Shown here in pieces: positions 1-9,457 of a stretch of 42,448 nucleotides of DNA (the stretch's first letter is position 1; each line of letters starts with the position of its first letter). The DNA comes from an uncultured Asticcacaulis sp. GTDB lineage: Bacteria > Pseudomonadota > Alphaproteobacteria > Caulobacterales > Caulobacteraceae. The notes below the pieces were generated by a model. The model searched no databases. It had not been told where the DNA came from and was given only the letters and a program-made list of their open reading frames with translations. Made by a program: the position numbers and the translations under genes. The stretch covers positions 1-42,448 of the forward strand of contig CAMLPZ010000002.1 in assembly GCA_946482045.1 (NCBI GenBank), given 5' to 3'.

Positions 1-50
1 AACTGCGCCTTCAGCAGACCGTGCTATGCCTAGGACCGTTCCCGCGGAAG

Positions 51-1229
51 CTATGCGTCAAATTCAGATTTGAGGACCTCAATCAGATCGGTCTTTTCCC
101 ACGAGAAGCCGCCGTCGGCGTCTGGTGTACGTCCGAAGTGTCCATAAGCCGTTGTCCGTTCGTAGATTGGGCGATTGAGCCCCAAGTGCAGACGGATGGA
201 CTTGGGCGTAAGACCTCCAATCAGTTCAGGCAGGATCTTTTCCAGCTTTTCGACATCGACTTGGCTGGTGCCATGGGTATCGACGTAGAAGGAGAGGGGG
301 CGCGCTACGCCGATGGCGTAGGAGACCTGAAGAGTACACTTTTTCGCCAGGCCTGCTGCCACAACATTCTTGGCCAGATAGCGCAAAGCGTAGGCTGCGG
401 ACCGGTCCACCTTGGTGGGGTCCTTTCCGGAGAATGCGCCACCACCGTGCGGAGCGGCGCCGCCATAGGTGTCAACGATGATCTTGCGGCCCGTCAGACC
501 GGCATCGCCGTCCGGGCCGCCAATGACAAAATTGCCGGTAGGATTAACCAGCCATTCGGTGTCCGTGCCGACCAGGCCTTCCGGCAAGACTTCGAGAGCG
601 TAGGGTTTGATGATGGCTTCGACGTCTTTGGGCGTCAGGCCATCCTTGTGCTGGTGCGAGACCAGGATTTTCAGAATCTTGCTGGGGATGCCGTTTTCGT
701 ACTGGACCGTGACCTGGCTCTTGGCGTCGGGTTCCAGGTTGTGCTCGCCGCCATGGCGTGCTTCGGCTAGGCGGCGAAGAATGTTGTGCGACCATTGCAG
801 CGGTGCGGGCGTCAGTTCCGCTGTTTCGTCCGTAGCGTAACCGAACATGATGCCTTGGTCGCCGGCGCCTTCGTCCTTGTTGCTGCCGGCGTCGACGCCC
901 ATGGCGATATCGGCGGATTGCGCGTGCAGATGGCAGGCATAGTCCGCCGTCGCCCAGTGGAACCCCTTCTGGGCGTAGCCGATCTCTTTGACCGCGCGGC
1001 GAACCTTGTCTTCGAGCCCGCCAATGATGTCGCTAATCTGGTCATCAACGGCGCGGACTTCGCCCGCCAGGACGATTCGATTGGTCGTCACTAAAGTCTC
1101 GCAGGCCACGCGCGCCTCGGAATCCCGGCTTAGGAAAGCGTCGACCACCACATCAGAAATGCGATCGGCGACCTTATCAGGATGACCTTCGGAAACGCTT
1201 TCAGAGGTGAAGATATAGGACGGACGCAT
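51..1229 (-). CDS. metK: S-adenosylmethionine synthetase
   Basis: Makes S-adenosylmethionine from methionine and ATP in the cytoplasm, releasing phosphate and pyrophosphate. The 392-residue product has the family hallmarks: GHPDKV near residue 15, [12 protein letters not shown] from residue 121, and the glycine-rich [16 protein letters not shown] loop near residue 260. The frame stays open to 1262, but the ATG at 1229 gives the classic start [19 protein letters not shown], so I prefer it. The gene follows the RND efflux operon on the same strand after a 94-bp gap. That gap holds a perfect 10-bp inverted repeat at 1260-1281, so metK probably has its own promoter. Identification is very secure. 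Confidence 0.97.
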   Translation of the reverse strand: MRPSYIFTSESVSEGHPDKVADRISDVVVDAFLSRDSEARVACETLVTTNRIVLAGEVRAVDDQISDIIGGLEDKVRRAVKEIGYAQKGFHWATADYACHLHAQSADIAMGVDAGSNKDEGAGDQGIMFGYATDETAELTPAPLQWSHNILRRLAEARHGGEHNLEPDAKSQVTVQYENGIPSKILKILVSHQHKDGLTPKDVEAIIKPYALEVLPEGLVGTDTEWLVNPTGNFVIGGPDGDAGLTGRKIIVDTYGGAAPHGGGAFSGKDPTKVDRSAAYALRYLAKNVVAAGLAKKCTLQVSYAIGVARPLSFYVDTHGTSQVDVEKLEKILPELIGGLTPKSIRLHLGLNRPIYERTTAYGHFGRTPDADGGFSWEKTDLIEVLKSEFDA

Positions 1230-1259
1230 GGCGAAACCCTCGGCTGGCAAGCTTATAAT

Positions 1260-1281
1260 CATATAAAGATGTCTTTATATG
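1260..1281 (-). promoter_or_regulatory. AT-rich palindromic operator candidate upstream of metK
   Basis: The arms CATATAAAGA and TCTTTATATG are perfect inverted repeats separated by two bases, 30 bases upstream of the metK ATG. The size, symmetry and position fit a dimeric repressor site. From family knowledge it resembles the TATAAAGA-type palindromes of SahR, an ArsR-family regulator of methionine-cycle genes in Proteobacteria. That assignment is from memory, and no regulator gene is in the window. It has no T-run, so a terminator for the efflux operon is less likely. Confidence 0.5.
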
Positions 1282-1323
1282 GGGCAAGGCTTAATTTTCT
1301 GCCATTACGATAAATTCCCCAAT

Positions 1324-2688
1324 TCAATCCAGACTGCCGGTATCGGCCACACTGCGATAGAGCGCCACCAGGTTCGACGCCTTCGCCAGGCGCAGGTTGA
1401 CCAGACTTTGCTGCGAACCGTAAAGCGTCCGCTGGGCATCGAGCAGCAGGAGGTAGCTGTCCGCGCCGTTCTGATAACGCGCCTGGCTCAAAGTCAAGCT
1501 GCGCTGGGCGGCTTCAGTCGCCGCCTGGCGCGCAGAGAGTCGTTCGTCGATCCGCGCCCGCACCGCCAGGGCCTGCGATACGTCGGTAAAGGCGGACTGA
1601 ATCGCCTTTTCATATTGTGCCAGGGCGATGTCGCGATTGATCTGGACGCTTTTCAAACCGGCTCGGTTGGCGCCACCGGAAAAGATCGGCAGGTTCAGGC
1701 GCACGCCATAGGAATAGCTGTTGGTGCCGTCGGAAAACAGGTCCCCCAGCGCATTGCTGGCGGAGCCGGTTGAGCCAGTCAGCGATATGCTGGGAAAGAA
1801 GGCCGCACGCGCGGCGCCGATATTGGCGTGGGCGGCCTTGAGGTCGTACTCGGCCGCCAGCACGTCGGGGCGATTGAGCAGGACATCCGACGGCAGGGCG
1901 ACCGGAAGCGAAGTGGCGATGGCCTGGTCGGGGAGCGCCGCAGGCAGGAGGTTGCCGGGCAGGGAGGCGCCGGCCAGCAGGGTAAGGGCGGCCTTGTCCT
2001 GGTTGATCAGAGTCTCAACATTGGCGATGTCCTCTCGCGCTTCTTCGAACTGGACGCGCGCCTGATTCAATTCCAGGTCGTCAATAGCGCCCAGGCGCGC
2101 GCGGCCCTGCGCAATGTCATAGGCCTCTTTTCGCGCCGCGAAGGTCTGGCGCGTGATGGCCAGCAAGTCCTGGTCGGCGGCCAATGTCAGCCAGGCGTCG
2201 GCTGTATCGGCGATCAGCGAGATCGCGACCGCGTTGCGGGTCTCACGCGTGGCCAGGAAGTCCTCGCGGGCAGCGCGATTGAGGGAGCGGATACGTCCGA
2301 ACAGGTCGAGTTCCCAGTCGAGGTTGAGGTCCGCCGAATAGCTGTCGCTGTCACCCGAAATGTCGCTGTGCGAGCGGGTGCCGCCGGCCGAGGCATCGAG
2401 CGTCGGCAACAGATCGGCGCGCTGGATGCGGTAAAGCGCACGGGCGCGTTCGATGTTCAGCGCCGCGATGCGCAGGTCGCGATTATTGTCAAGCGCCAGC
2501 TGGATCGTGCCTTGCAGCGCCGGATCGGTGAACAGATCGCGCCATTTCAGGCTGCCTGTAGCAGGCAGCGTAGCGGCGACGGGCCATTCCGCCGCAACGG
2601 GCAGGGCCGAACGCTCATAAGTCGGCGCCATAGTACAGGCCGACAAGACCAAAGACAGGGCCGCGAGGGAGACGCATGTGCGTGTCAT
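1324..2688 (-). CDS. RND efflux outer-membrane lipoprotein, NodT/OprM family
   Basis: Outer-membrane channel of a tripartite RND efflux system, a trimeric barrel and periplasmic tunnel that lets substrates leave the cell. The 454-residue product starts with a lipoprotein signal peptide (MTRTCVSLAALSLVLSAC) whose lipobox LSAC puts the lipidated cysteine at residue 18, then MAPTY, typical of NodT-family factors. Two repeated outer-membrane efflux domains follow, rich in Ala, Leu and Gln helices. Its start overlaps the end of the pump gene by 4 bases (ATGA type), so the two are translationally coupled. It is the last gene of a three-gene operon. The substrate cannot be told from sequence. Confidence 0.93.
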   Translation of the reverse strand: MTRTCVSLAALSLVLSACTMAPTYERSALPVAAEWPVAATLPATGSLKWRDLFTDPALQGTIQLALDNNRDLRIAALNIERARALYRIQRADLLPTLDASAGGTRSHSDISGDSDSYSADLNLDWELDLFGRIRSLNRAAREDFLATRETRNAVAISLIADTADAWLTLAADQDLLAITRQTFAARKEAYDIAQGRARLGAIDDLELNQARVQFEEAREDIANVETLINQDKAALTLLAGASLPGNLLPAALPDQAIATSLPVALPSDVLLNRPDVLAAEYDLKAAHANIGAARAAFFPSISLTGSTGSASNALGDLFSDGTNSYSYGVRLNLPIFSGGANRAGLKSVQINRDIALAQYEKAIQSAFTDVSQALAVRARIDERLSARQAATEAAQRSLTLSQARYQNGADSYLLLLDAQRTLYGSQQSLVNLRLAKASNLVALYRSVADTGSLD

Positions 2689-5600
2689 ACCTTCACTCCC
2701 TTCCGGGCATCGACGTCCTGGGGAAGGTTATCGTGTTTGAACAGGCGCTGGACCAGCACGAAGAAGAGCGGCACGAAGAAGATGGCCAGGAAGGTCGCCG
2801 CCAGGACGCCGCCGATCAGGCCCGTGCCGATGGCGCGCTGGGCGCCGGAACCTGCGCCTGCCGCCAAAGCCATGGGCAGGACGCCAAAGACGAAGGCGAA
2901 CGAGGTCATCAGGATGGGCCGGAGGCGGATGCGCGCGGCTTCAAGCGTGGCTTGGAGCAGTGTCATGCCGCGTTCCTGATGCAGCAGGCGGGCATATTCG
3001 ACGATCAGGATGGCGTTCTTTGAAGACAGACCGATCGTGGTCAGGAGGCCTACTTGGAAGAAGATGTCGTTGTCGAGTCCGCGCAACCAGGTGGCAAGCA
3101 GTGCGCCCAGAACGCTCAGCGGAATCACCAGAATGACGGCGAAAGGAATGGTCCAGCTTTCGTACAGCGCCGCCAGCAGCAGGAAGACAACCAGGATCGA
3201 CAGGGCATAGAGGGCAGGGGCCTGGGCACCGGATTCACGTTCCTGCAGTGAAATACCTGTCCACTCGATCCCGGTACCTGCTGGCAAGTCACGTGCCATT
3301 TCCTCGATGGCGGTCATGGCGTCGCCTGAAGACACGCCTTCGGCGGGCATGCCCTGAACGCCGGTCGAGGGCGAGCCCTGATAACGTTCCAGCGACGGTG
3401 TGCCGGTCGTCCAGCGCGAGCTTCCGAAAGCGGAGAATGGCACCATTTCGCTCGAACGGTTTCGGACATACCAGCGGCTGAGGTCGTCGGGGCGCATGCG
3501 ATAGGGCGCATCGGCCTGGACGTAGACACGCTTGACGCGGCCGCGGTCGATGAAGTCGTTGACGTAGGACCCGCCCCAGGCAGCGCTCAGCATGGCATTG
3601 ATGTCGGAGACATTGACGCCCATGGCGCCGGCAGCTGTCTTGTCGATGTCCACTTTAAGCTGCGGGGTCACGTCCTGACCGCCGGAACGCACCGAGCCCA
3701 CGCGCGGGTCTTCTTCCGCGCGCTTGATGAAGTCGTTACGCGCCTGCAAGAGCGCGGCGGGGCCGACACCGCCGACGTCTTTGATTACAAAGGAAAAGCC
3801 AGACGCGTCGCCGAGCGAGCGCACGACCGGAGGCTGGGTCGGAATGATGCGTGCGCCACCGTACTCAGGTTTAGCGAACTCCTTGCGTGCCCGCTCGATT
3901 ACCGCCGGCACGCGCATGTCTTCCTTTTTCCGTTCCTCGAACGGCTTCATGCGGATATTGACATTGCCCTGGTTCTGGGAGCCGCCGGTGCGTGAGAAGA
4001 CGTAGCGTGCCGTCGGTTCCTTTTCGAGGTAGGCCGCCACCTTGTCGACCATCTGGCGGGTGACCTGGGTCGTGGTCCCGGGCGGAAGCTGGACGATAGT
4101 CTGCATGAAGCCCTGGTCTTCTTCCGGCAGGAAGGAGGTCGGCAGGACGCGGAACATCAGGCCGCAGGCGACGATGACGACCCCATAGATGACGAGATAA
4201 CGGAAGGGTTTGGCGATCATTGCGCCGATGCCCGAGCGATAGCGGTTGGCGGCCACTTCGAAGCCCTTGTTGAAGCCGCCGAAGAAGCGATCGAACAGGT
4301 TCTTGCGCTTCGCCTTCTTTTCGTGGTCGACGGGTTTGAGCAGGGTGGCACAGAGCGGCGGTGTCAGGACGAGAGCCACCACGACCGACAAGGCCATGGC
4401 TGAGACAATAGTGATTGAGAACTGGCGGTAGATGATGCCTTGCGTGCCACCAAAGAAGGCCATGGGCACAAACATCGCGGCCAGTACCAGGCCGATGCCG
4501 ATCAGGGCGCCGGTGATCTCGTCCATCGACTTGCGCGTTGCCTCCTTAGGCGACAGGCCCTCCTCGTGCATGACGCGTTCGACGTTTTCGACGACAACGA
4601 TGGCGTCGTCGACCAGCAGGCCGATGGCCAGGACCAGGCCGAACATGGTGAGCAGGTTGATTGAGAAGCCAAAGGCCGCGAGGATACCCATGGTGCCCAG
4701 CAGCACGACCGGCACGGCGATGGTCGGGATCAGGGTCGCCCGCCAGCTTTGCAGGAACAGGTACATGACGACGAAGACGAGCAGAATGGCTTCGACCAGG
4801 GTCTTGATGACCTCCTTGATCGACAGCTTGATAAAGTCGGTCGAGTCGTTCGGGATGGCGTATTCGATATTTGACGGGAAGCTTTGGGCCAGCTCCTCCA
4901 TCTTGGCCTTCACAAGTTCGGCGGTCTTCAGCGCATTAGCGCCAGTGGCCAGGCTTATGGCGATGCCGGTCGCCGGCTTGCCGTTCAGGCGGCTCAGCGA
5001 CTCATAGTTCTGCTGGCCCAGCTCGACGCGGGCGACATCGCGCAGGAAGACCGTGCCGCCGGCGGTGTCGCTTTTCAGAATGATGCTGGCGAATTCGTCG
5101 GGCGTGGTCAGGCGAGACTGCGAAGTGATGGTTGCGTTGAGCGCCACATCGTCCGTCGCCGGCTGAGCCGCCAACTGGCCGGCCGAGACTTGGGCGTTCT
5201 GGGCCCGGATGGCCGCTACCACATCGGCGGGTGTCAGGTTGAAGCCGGCCAGTTTGCCGGGATCGAGCCATATGCGCATGGCATAGCCCGATCCGAAGAC
5301 ATTGGTTTCGCCGACGCCGTCAACACGTCCCAGCGTGTCCTGGATATTGGACACCAGATAGTCGCCGAGGTCGGCATTGGTCAGAGAGCCATCGGTCGAA
5401 TAGAGCGAAAAGATCAGCAACATGTTGTTCGACGCCTTGTTGACGCGAACGCCTTGTGCCTGCACGTCTTGCGGCAACCGGTTGATGACCGACTGGATCT
5501 GGTTCTGGACCTGGACCTGGGCGACGTCGATATCGGTACCAGCCTCGAAGACGAGGGTGACGTTGGCGCCGCCGTTGTCGGACGAAGACGCCGTCATGTA

Positions 5601-5831
5601 TTTCAGGCGGTCGAGCCCGATCATGCCCTGTTCGATGATCTGGGTGACGCTGTCCTCGACCGTCTTGGCCGAGGCGCCCGGATAGTTGGCATTGACCCGG
5701 ACCTGGGGCAAGGCGATGTCGGGATACTGTTCGACCGGCAGGCGGGTGATGGACAGCGCACCGGCCAGCATGATGACAATGGCGATGACCCAGGCAAAGA
5801 TCGGCCGGTCGATGAAGAAACGCGACAACAT
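2685..5831 (-). CDS. RND multidrug efflux pump, inner-membrane transporter (AcrB/MexB, HAE1 family)
   Basis: Proton-driven inner-membrane pump that takes amphiphilic compounds from the periplasm or outer leaflet and passes them to the outer-membrane channel. The 1048-residue length is normal for the HAE1 family. The N-terminus MLSRFFIDRPIFAWVIAI is the standard first membrane helix. The proton-relay aspartates lie in GLLVDDAIVVVENVER (fourth helix), and the matching lysine lies in GLSSKNAILIVEYA (tenth helix). The gene is 7 bases downstream of the adaptor and overlaps the outer-membrane factor by 4 bases. No adjacent TetR-type repressor is in the window. Family is certain; substrate range is unknown. 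Confidence 0.96.
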   Translation of the reverse strand: MLSRFFIDRPIFAWVIAIVIMLAGALSITRLPVEQYPDIALPQVRVNANYPGASAKTVEDSVTQIIEQGMIGLDRLKYMTASSSDNGGANVTLVFEAGTDIDVAQVQVQNQIQSVINRLPQDVQAQGVRVNKASNNMLLIFSLYSTDGSLTNADLGDYLVSNIQDTLGRVDGVGETNVFGSGYAMRIWLDPGKLAGFNLTPADVVAAIRAQNAQVSAGQLAAQPATDDVALNATITSQSRLTTPDEFASIILKSDTAGGTVFLRDVARVELGQQNYESLSRLNGKPATGIAISLATGANALKTAELVKAKMEELAQSFPSNIEYAIPNDSTDFIKLSIKEVIKTLVEAILLVFVVMYLFLQSWRATLIPTIAVPVVLLGTMGILAAFGFSINLLTMFGLVLAIGLLVDDAIVVVENVERVMHEEGLSPKEATRKSMDEITGALIGIGLVLAAMFVPMAFFGGTQGIIYRQFSITIVSAMALSVVVALVLTPPLCATLLKPVDHEKKAKRKNLFDRFFGGFNKGFEVAANRYRSGIGAMIAKPFRYLVIYGVVIVACGLMFRVLPTSFLPEEDQGFMQTIVQLPPGTTTQVTRQMVDKVAAYLEKEPTARYVFSRTGGSQNQGNVNIRMKPFEERKKEDMRVPAVIERARKEFAKPEYGGARIIPTQPPVVRSLGDASGFSFVIKDVGGVGPAALLQARNDFIKRAEEDPRVGSVRSGGQDVTPQLKVDIDKTAAGAMGVNVSDINAMLSAAWGGSYVNDFIDRGRVKRVYVQADAPYRMRPDDLSRWYVRNRSSEMVPFSAFGSSRWTTGTPSLERYQGSPSTGVQGMPAEGVSSGDAMTAIEEMARDLPAGTGIEWTGISLQERESGAQAPALYALSILVVFLLLAALYESWTIPFAVILVIPLSVLGALLATWLRGLDNDIFFQVGLLTTIGLSSKNAILIVEYARLLHQERGMTLLQATLEAARIRLRPILMTSFAFVFGVLPMALAAGAGSGAQRAIGTGLIGGVLAATFLAIFFVPLFFVLVQRLFKHDNLPQDVDARKGVKV

Positions 5832-5838
5832 GGGGGGA

Positions 5839-6984
5839 CTACTTCTCCGCGGCCGCGGCCGGATTTACGGTACGCGGTTTGATCGGCCCCTTGTCCTTGA
5901 CGTTGGCGGCGCCTTCTACGATGACCTTGTCGCCGGGATTGAGACCCGACGCGATACGCCATTCCTTGCCGATCATTTCGCCCAGCTGGACATTGCGCTT
6001 TTGCGCCTTGTTGTCGGGACCGGCCAGCATGACACTGGCGCCGCCCTTCGGGTCGAGGATGACGGCCGGCTGCGGCACCAGAATGCCATTAGACACGGTG
6101 CCCTTGACGATGCGGGCGCGGACGAACATGCCGGGCAGGAGCAGGCCGTCGGGATTGTCGAATACGGCGCGCAGTGTCACCGAGCCCGTGGCCGGATCAA
6201 CACTGACATCGGAAAACTGGACGCGGCCCTTGAGCGGATAGGCCGAGCCGTCATCGAGGGTCAAGGTGACGTCGGCATGGTCAACGGCGCCGACGCTGCC
6301 TGCCGCGATATCGCGCTTCAGCCGGACCATCTCGGACGAGGACTGGGTAACATCGACATAGACCTTCGACAGGTCCTGGATGGTGGCTAACGGCGTCGTC
6401 TGGTTGGCGGTGACCAACGCGCCCGGCGTAACGGTCGAGCGGCCAATCCGGCCCGATACCGGCGCTGCCACTCGGGTATAGTCAAGCGCGATCTTCGCCT
6501 GCTGCACGGCCGCTTTCTGCGAGGCCAATTGAGCAGCGGCCTGCTTCGCGGTCGCGCGGGCATCGTCAAAGTCCTGCTGGCTGATGGCCTTGATGGTGAT
6601 GAGCTGCTGGGCGCGCTCAAAGCGCAAATTTGCGGCATCGGCAGCGGCCTGTGCCTGCTGCTCGGCGGCCGCCGCGCTGTCGTAGTCGGCCTGGTAGGTT
6701 GCTGCGTCGATCTGATAGAGCGACTGCCCCGCGGTGACATTGGCACCTTCGGTAAACTGGCGGGCCTTAATGATGCCTGAGACCTGGGGACGTACCTCGG
6801 AGACTAGCCAAGCCGAAGTCCGGCCAGTTAGCTCCTGCGTCAGGTTAACCGGACGGGCCTGAACCACCATGACGCCGACCGAAGCTGCGCCCCGCTGTCC
6901 GCGTCCGTTGCCTCCGTCTTCTTTTTTCCCGCATGCAGCCAGACTTAAAGCGCTCAGCAAAAGGACAGTAGAAAATTTTAACAT
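5839..6984 (-). CDS. RND efflux periplasmic adaptor lipoprotein (AcrA/MexA family)
   Basis: Membrane-fusion protein that links the inner-membrane pump to the outer-membrane channel. The preferred start is the ATG at 6984, giving a lipoprotein signal (MLKFSTVLLLSALSLAACGKK, lipobox LAAC) and about 381 residues. The longer open frame to 7023 adds an Arg-rich leader that would spoil the signal peptide. A biotinyl-lipoyl-like half-motif surrounds VRPQVSGIIKARQFTEGANV, followed by an Ala/Gln-rich coiled-coil hairpin, the second lipoyl half and beta-barrel domains. It is first in the operon, so the promoter should lie between 6985 and the divergent gmd gene. Confidence 0.94.
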   Translation of the reverse strand: MLKFSTVLLLSALSLAACGKKEDGGNGRGQRGAASVGVMVVQARPVNLTQELTGRTSAWLVSEVRPQVSGIIKARQFTEGANVTAGQSLYQIDAATYQADYDSAAAAEQQAQAAADAANLRFERAQQLITIKAISQQDFDDARATAKQAAAQLASQKAAVQQAKIALDYTRVAAPVSGRIGRSTVTPGALVTANQTTPLATIQDLSKVYVDVTQSSSEMVRLKRDIAAGSVGAVDHADVTLTLDDGSAYPLKGRVQFSDVSVDPATGSVTLRAVFDNPDGLLLPGMFVRARIVKGTVSNGILVPQPAVILDPKGGASVMLAGPDNKAQKRNVQLGEMIGKEWRIASGLNPGDKVIVEGAANVKDKGPIKPRTVNPAAAAEK

Positions 6985-7244
6985 CAAAGCCTCGTGACAA
7001 CGTCGTCTAACGCAGCGACGCACAATTTCCGGCGAACATTCTGTGCTGCCATCTCATTTTATCGTGCAAGAATAACCCACAGCGGTCGCATCCTTCAGCA
7101 GCCGTCAAATAAATTTGCCTCGACTCTCCGGAAAAACTTTGCTTAACACGGCGCTCGCAAATCGCTTCAGTGGAAACATCACAATTATACCGGGGCCAGT
7201 TCGGAAACATAGTTTCGCAGGGGCTGGGGGCAGAGAATTACCTA
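6985..7244. promoter_or_regulatory. Divergent intergenic region, efflux operon versus polysaccharide locus
   Basis: This 260-bp gap separates the leftward RND adaptor start from the rightward gmd start, so promoters for both operons must lie here. It is locally AT-rich (around 7050-7110 and 7180-7250). I could not assign -35/-10 boxes with confidence and see no convincing gene. The frame upstream of gmd stays open to 7170 but has no gmd-like sequence before 7245. Confidence 0.4.
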
Positions 7245-8279
7245 ATGAAGACAGCAATTATCACGGGTATCGGCGGGCAGGACGGTGCCTACCTGGCAGA
7301 GCTTCTCCTGCAAAAGGGCTACAAGGTATTCGGTACATACCGCCGGACGAGTTCCGTGAACCTGTGGCGCGCGCAGGAACTTGGCATTCTGCAACATCCC
7401 GACCTTCATCTGATCGAGCATGACCTGACAGACCTCTCGTCGAGCATCCGGTTGCTGAACCTCAGCCAGGCAACCGAGGTCTACAACCTTGCCGCCCAGA
7501 GCTTCGTCGGCGTCTCGTTCGACCAGCCCATCACAACTGCGGAAATCACCGGCATCGGCCCGGTGAACATGCTGGAGGCCATCCGGATCGTGAATCCGAA
7601 GATTCGCTTTTATCAGGCCAGCACCTCGGAAATGTTCGGGCTGGTGCAACAGATTCCGCAGACGGAAAAAACGCCCTTCTATCCGCGCAGCCCTTATGGC
7701 GCAGCGAAACTGTATGCCCACTGGATGACGGTGAACTACCGTGAAAGCTATGGAATTTTCGCCAGTAGCGGCATCCTATTCAATCACGAATCGCCTCTGA
7801 GAGGCCAGGAATTCGTCACTCGCAAGATCACGGACACGTTTGCGAAGATAAGCCTCGGAATTGCCGATATCCTCGAACTCGGCAATCTCAATGCCGAACG
7901 CGACTGGGGTTATGCCAAGGAGTATGTCGAAGGTATGTGGCGGATGCTGCAGGCAGATGAGCCTGACACCTTCGTGCTTGCGACGAACCGCACGGTACCC
8001 GTCCGGGATTTCATTCGCCTTGCCGCCAAAGCGGCCGGTTACGATCTGGAATTCGGCGGCAGCGACGAAAACGAAGTCGGCATCGATGTGGCGACCGGAA
8101 AAACACTCGTCAGGGTCAACCCGCGGTATTATCGTCCCGCCGAAGTGGACCTGCTCATCGGTGATGCGTCCAAGGCCCGGGAAAAACTGGGCTGGCAGGC
8201 TCAGATGCCGCTCGAAGATCTTTGCACCATGATGGTTGAGGCGGACGTACGGCGCAACGTGGCCGGCGCATCGTTCTAG
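7245..8279 (+). CDS. gmd: GDP-mannose 4,6-dehydratase
   Basis: NADP-dependent extended short-chain dehydrogenase that converts GDP-D-mannose to GDP-4-keto-6-deoxy-D-mannose, precursor of GDP-rhamnose, GDP-fucose and GDP-perosamine. The 344-residue product has the nucleotide-binding motif [11 protein letters not shown] at residues 7-17, [16 protein letters not shown], the catalytic Tyr151/Lys155 pair (YGAAK) and the Gmd signature [16 protein letters not shown]. The ATG at 7245 is preferred because [14 protein letters not shown] is the usual start. It heads the polysaccharide locus with rmd directly downstream. A close relative, WcbK/DmhA, acts on GDP-heptose, so given the heptose genes downstream a heptose substrate is possible but less likely. 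Confidence 0.93.
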   Translation: MKTAIITGIGGQDGAYLAELLLQKGYKVFGTYRRTSSVNLWRAQELGILQHPDLHLIEHDLTDLSSSIRLLNLSQATEVYNLAAQSFVGVSFDQPITTAEITGIGPVNMLEAIRIVNPKIRFYQASTSEMFGLVQQIPQTEKTPFYPRSPYGAAKLYAHWMTVNYRESYGIFASSGILFNHESPLRGQEFVTRKITDTFAKISLGIADILELGNLNAERDWGYAKEYVEGMWRMLQADEPDTFVLATNRTVPVRDFIRLAAKAAGYDLEFGGSDENEVGIDVATGKTLVRVNPRYYRPAEVDLLIGDASKAREKLGWQAQMPLEDLCTMMVEADVRRNVAGASF

Positions 8280-8330
8280 ATTCCTTACTGGACGCATGCT
8301 TGGGCGCGAAAAGCGGTTTCCATTTTTTTG

Positions 8331-8358
8331 GGAGCATGCTCCAACTTCTTTTTTAAAC
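8331..8358 (+). terminator. Weak hairpin plus T-run between gmd and rmd
   Basis: A perfect 12-bp palindrome GGAGCATGCTCC (8331-8342) is followed by AACTTCTTTTTT, which resembles a weak intrinsic terminator or attenuator. The stretch just before it, GCGAAAAGCGGTTTCCA, resembles the core of the dispersed hairpin repeats seen at 21155 and 26836, so this may be a decayed copy of that repeat instead. Confidence 0.3.
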
Positions 8359-8378
8359 GCGTTTGCGTGGAGGTCGGT

Positions 8379-9278
8379 GTGGAAAAGACAGTACTGATAA
8401 CCGGCGTCAGCGGATTTGCGGGCCACTATCTTGCCCCGCAGCTGGCGAAAAACGGTTATCATGTTGTCGGTACTGGCCGCACCAATCTTGCGCAGTGTGC
8501 TGGCGTCCACCGGCTGGTGGCTGTCGATCTCAAGGACGCGGAGCAGGTTAAGGTGCTGGCTGCCGACGTCCGCCCGTCTCACGTCGTACATCTTGCGGCC
8601 CTGTCCTTTGTCGGACATCAGGACGCCGCCGACATATACGCGACCAATGTCGTTGGTACACGTAACCTTTTGGCGGCGCTGAGCGCGCTGGAGACCCGGC
8701 CGCAATCGGTCCTGTTGACCAGCTCGGCCACGGTCTACGGCAGCACTGGGCGCGAAACCCTGTCCGAAGACGATGCCTTTCATCCTGCCAACGACTACGG
8801 AGTCAGCAAGGTAGCGATGGAGTTCATGGCGCGTCAATTCTCAGAAACCCTGAACATGGTTGTCGCGCGGCCGTTTAACTACAGCGGGAAAGGCCAGAGC
8901 CCTAACTTCCTAATCCCTAAGATCGTCGACCATTTCCGCGCCCGCGCGCCGTTCATCGAACTGGGGAATACCGACGTGTCGCGTGATTTCAGCGATGTGC
9001 GCGATGTGGCCGGCTACATGCATCGGTTGCTGGAAGCGCCCCAAGCGCAAGGGGATGTATTCAACATCTGTTCGGGCGTGGCGACCAGCCTCCAAGAGGT
9101 CATTGACCTCTGCCAGGAACTAACAGGTCACGAGATCGAGGTTCGCGTTAACAAAGCGTTCCAGCGTGCTAACGAGGTAAAGGTGTCGGTTGGAAACCCG
9201 GAAAAACTGCAGTCCGCGGTCGGCCGGGTGCGCGATCACGACGTCCGCGACATGCTATCATGGATGCTGTCGGATTAG
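8379..9278 (+). CDS. rmd: GDP-6-deoxy-D-mannose reductase (GDP-D-rhamnose synthesis)
   Basis: Extended short-chain dehydrogenase predicted to reduce the 4-keto group of the Gmd product, giving GDP-D-rhamnose. The product has the Rossmann motif GVSGFAGHYL at residues 9-18, HLAALSFVGHQDAADIYATN, a catalytic Tyr140/Lys144 pair (YGVSK), and the Rmd-like stretch RPFNYSGKGQSPNFLIPKI. I chose the GTG start at 8379 because a strong ribosome site GGAGG (8369-8373) lies 5 bases upstream and the protein then begins directly with the first beta strand; the open frame to 8328 adds an unlikely Phe-rich leader. It lies about 100 bases after gmd. Epimerase-type alternatives cannot be fully excluded. Confidence 0.82.
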   Translation: MEKTVLITGVSGFAGHYLAPQLAKNGYHVVGTGRTNLAQCAGVHRLVAVDLKDAEQVKVLAADVRPSHVVHLAALSFVGHQDAADIYATNVVGTRNLLAALSALETRPQSVLLTSSATVYGSTGRETLSEDDAFHPANDYGVSKVAMEFMARQFSETLNMVVARPFNYSGKGQSPNFLIPKIVDHFRARAPFIELGNTDVSRDFSDVRDVAGYMHRLLEAPQAQGDVFNICSGVATSLQEVIDLCQELTGHEIEVRVNKAFQRANEVKVSVGNPEKLQSAVGRVRDHDVRDMLSWMLSD

Positions 9279-9330
9279 CTAAAATATCGGGACAAAACAA
9301 ACCCTGGAGTAGCATGGCGGTTCAATTTAG
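9279..9330 (+). repeat. Remnant of the dispersed hairpin repeat
   Basis: Directly after the rmd stop, AAAATATCGGGACAAAACAA (9281-9300) closely matches AAAATATCGCGACAGAACAA at 26869-26888, the right half of a complete two-hairpin repeat. The rest of the repeat is not recognisable, so this looks like a decayed or truncated copy. The 179-bp gap to the next gene shows no open gene. Confidence 0.5.
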
Positions 9331-9457
9331 ACGCACAATGCTCCTACGTCTGTATACAATCATTCCGAGCGGAAAGCCGCTTGGGCCAACCATGTTGACA
9401 ATCGGAATCCAATCCTCCAAGAGGCAACTGTAATTCCCTATCTGGAAGCCAAATCCT

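Noticed and set aside
21..770. Plus-strand 249-residue frame opposite metK
   Set aside because: It is an antisense shadow of metK, like many others across the window.
1230..1323. SAM riboswitch upstream of metK
   Set aside because: The only structure seen is the short palindrome; no SAM-II or SAM-IV-like layout is recognisable in the 94-bp gap.
1324..6984. An adjacent TetR repressor for the efflux operon
   Set aside because: No such gene lies next to the operon within the window.
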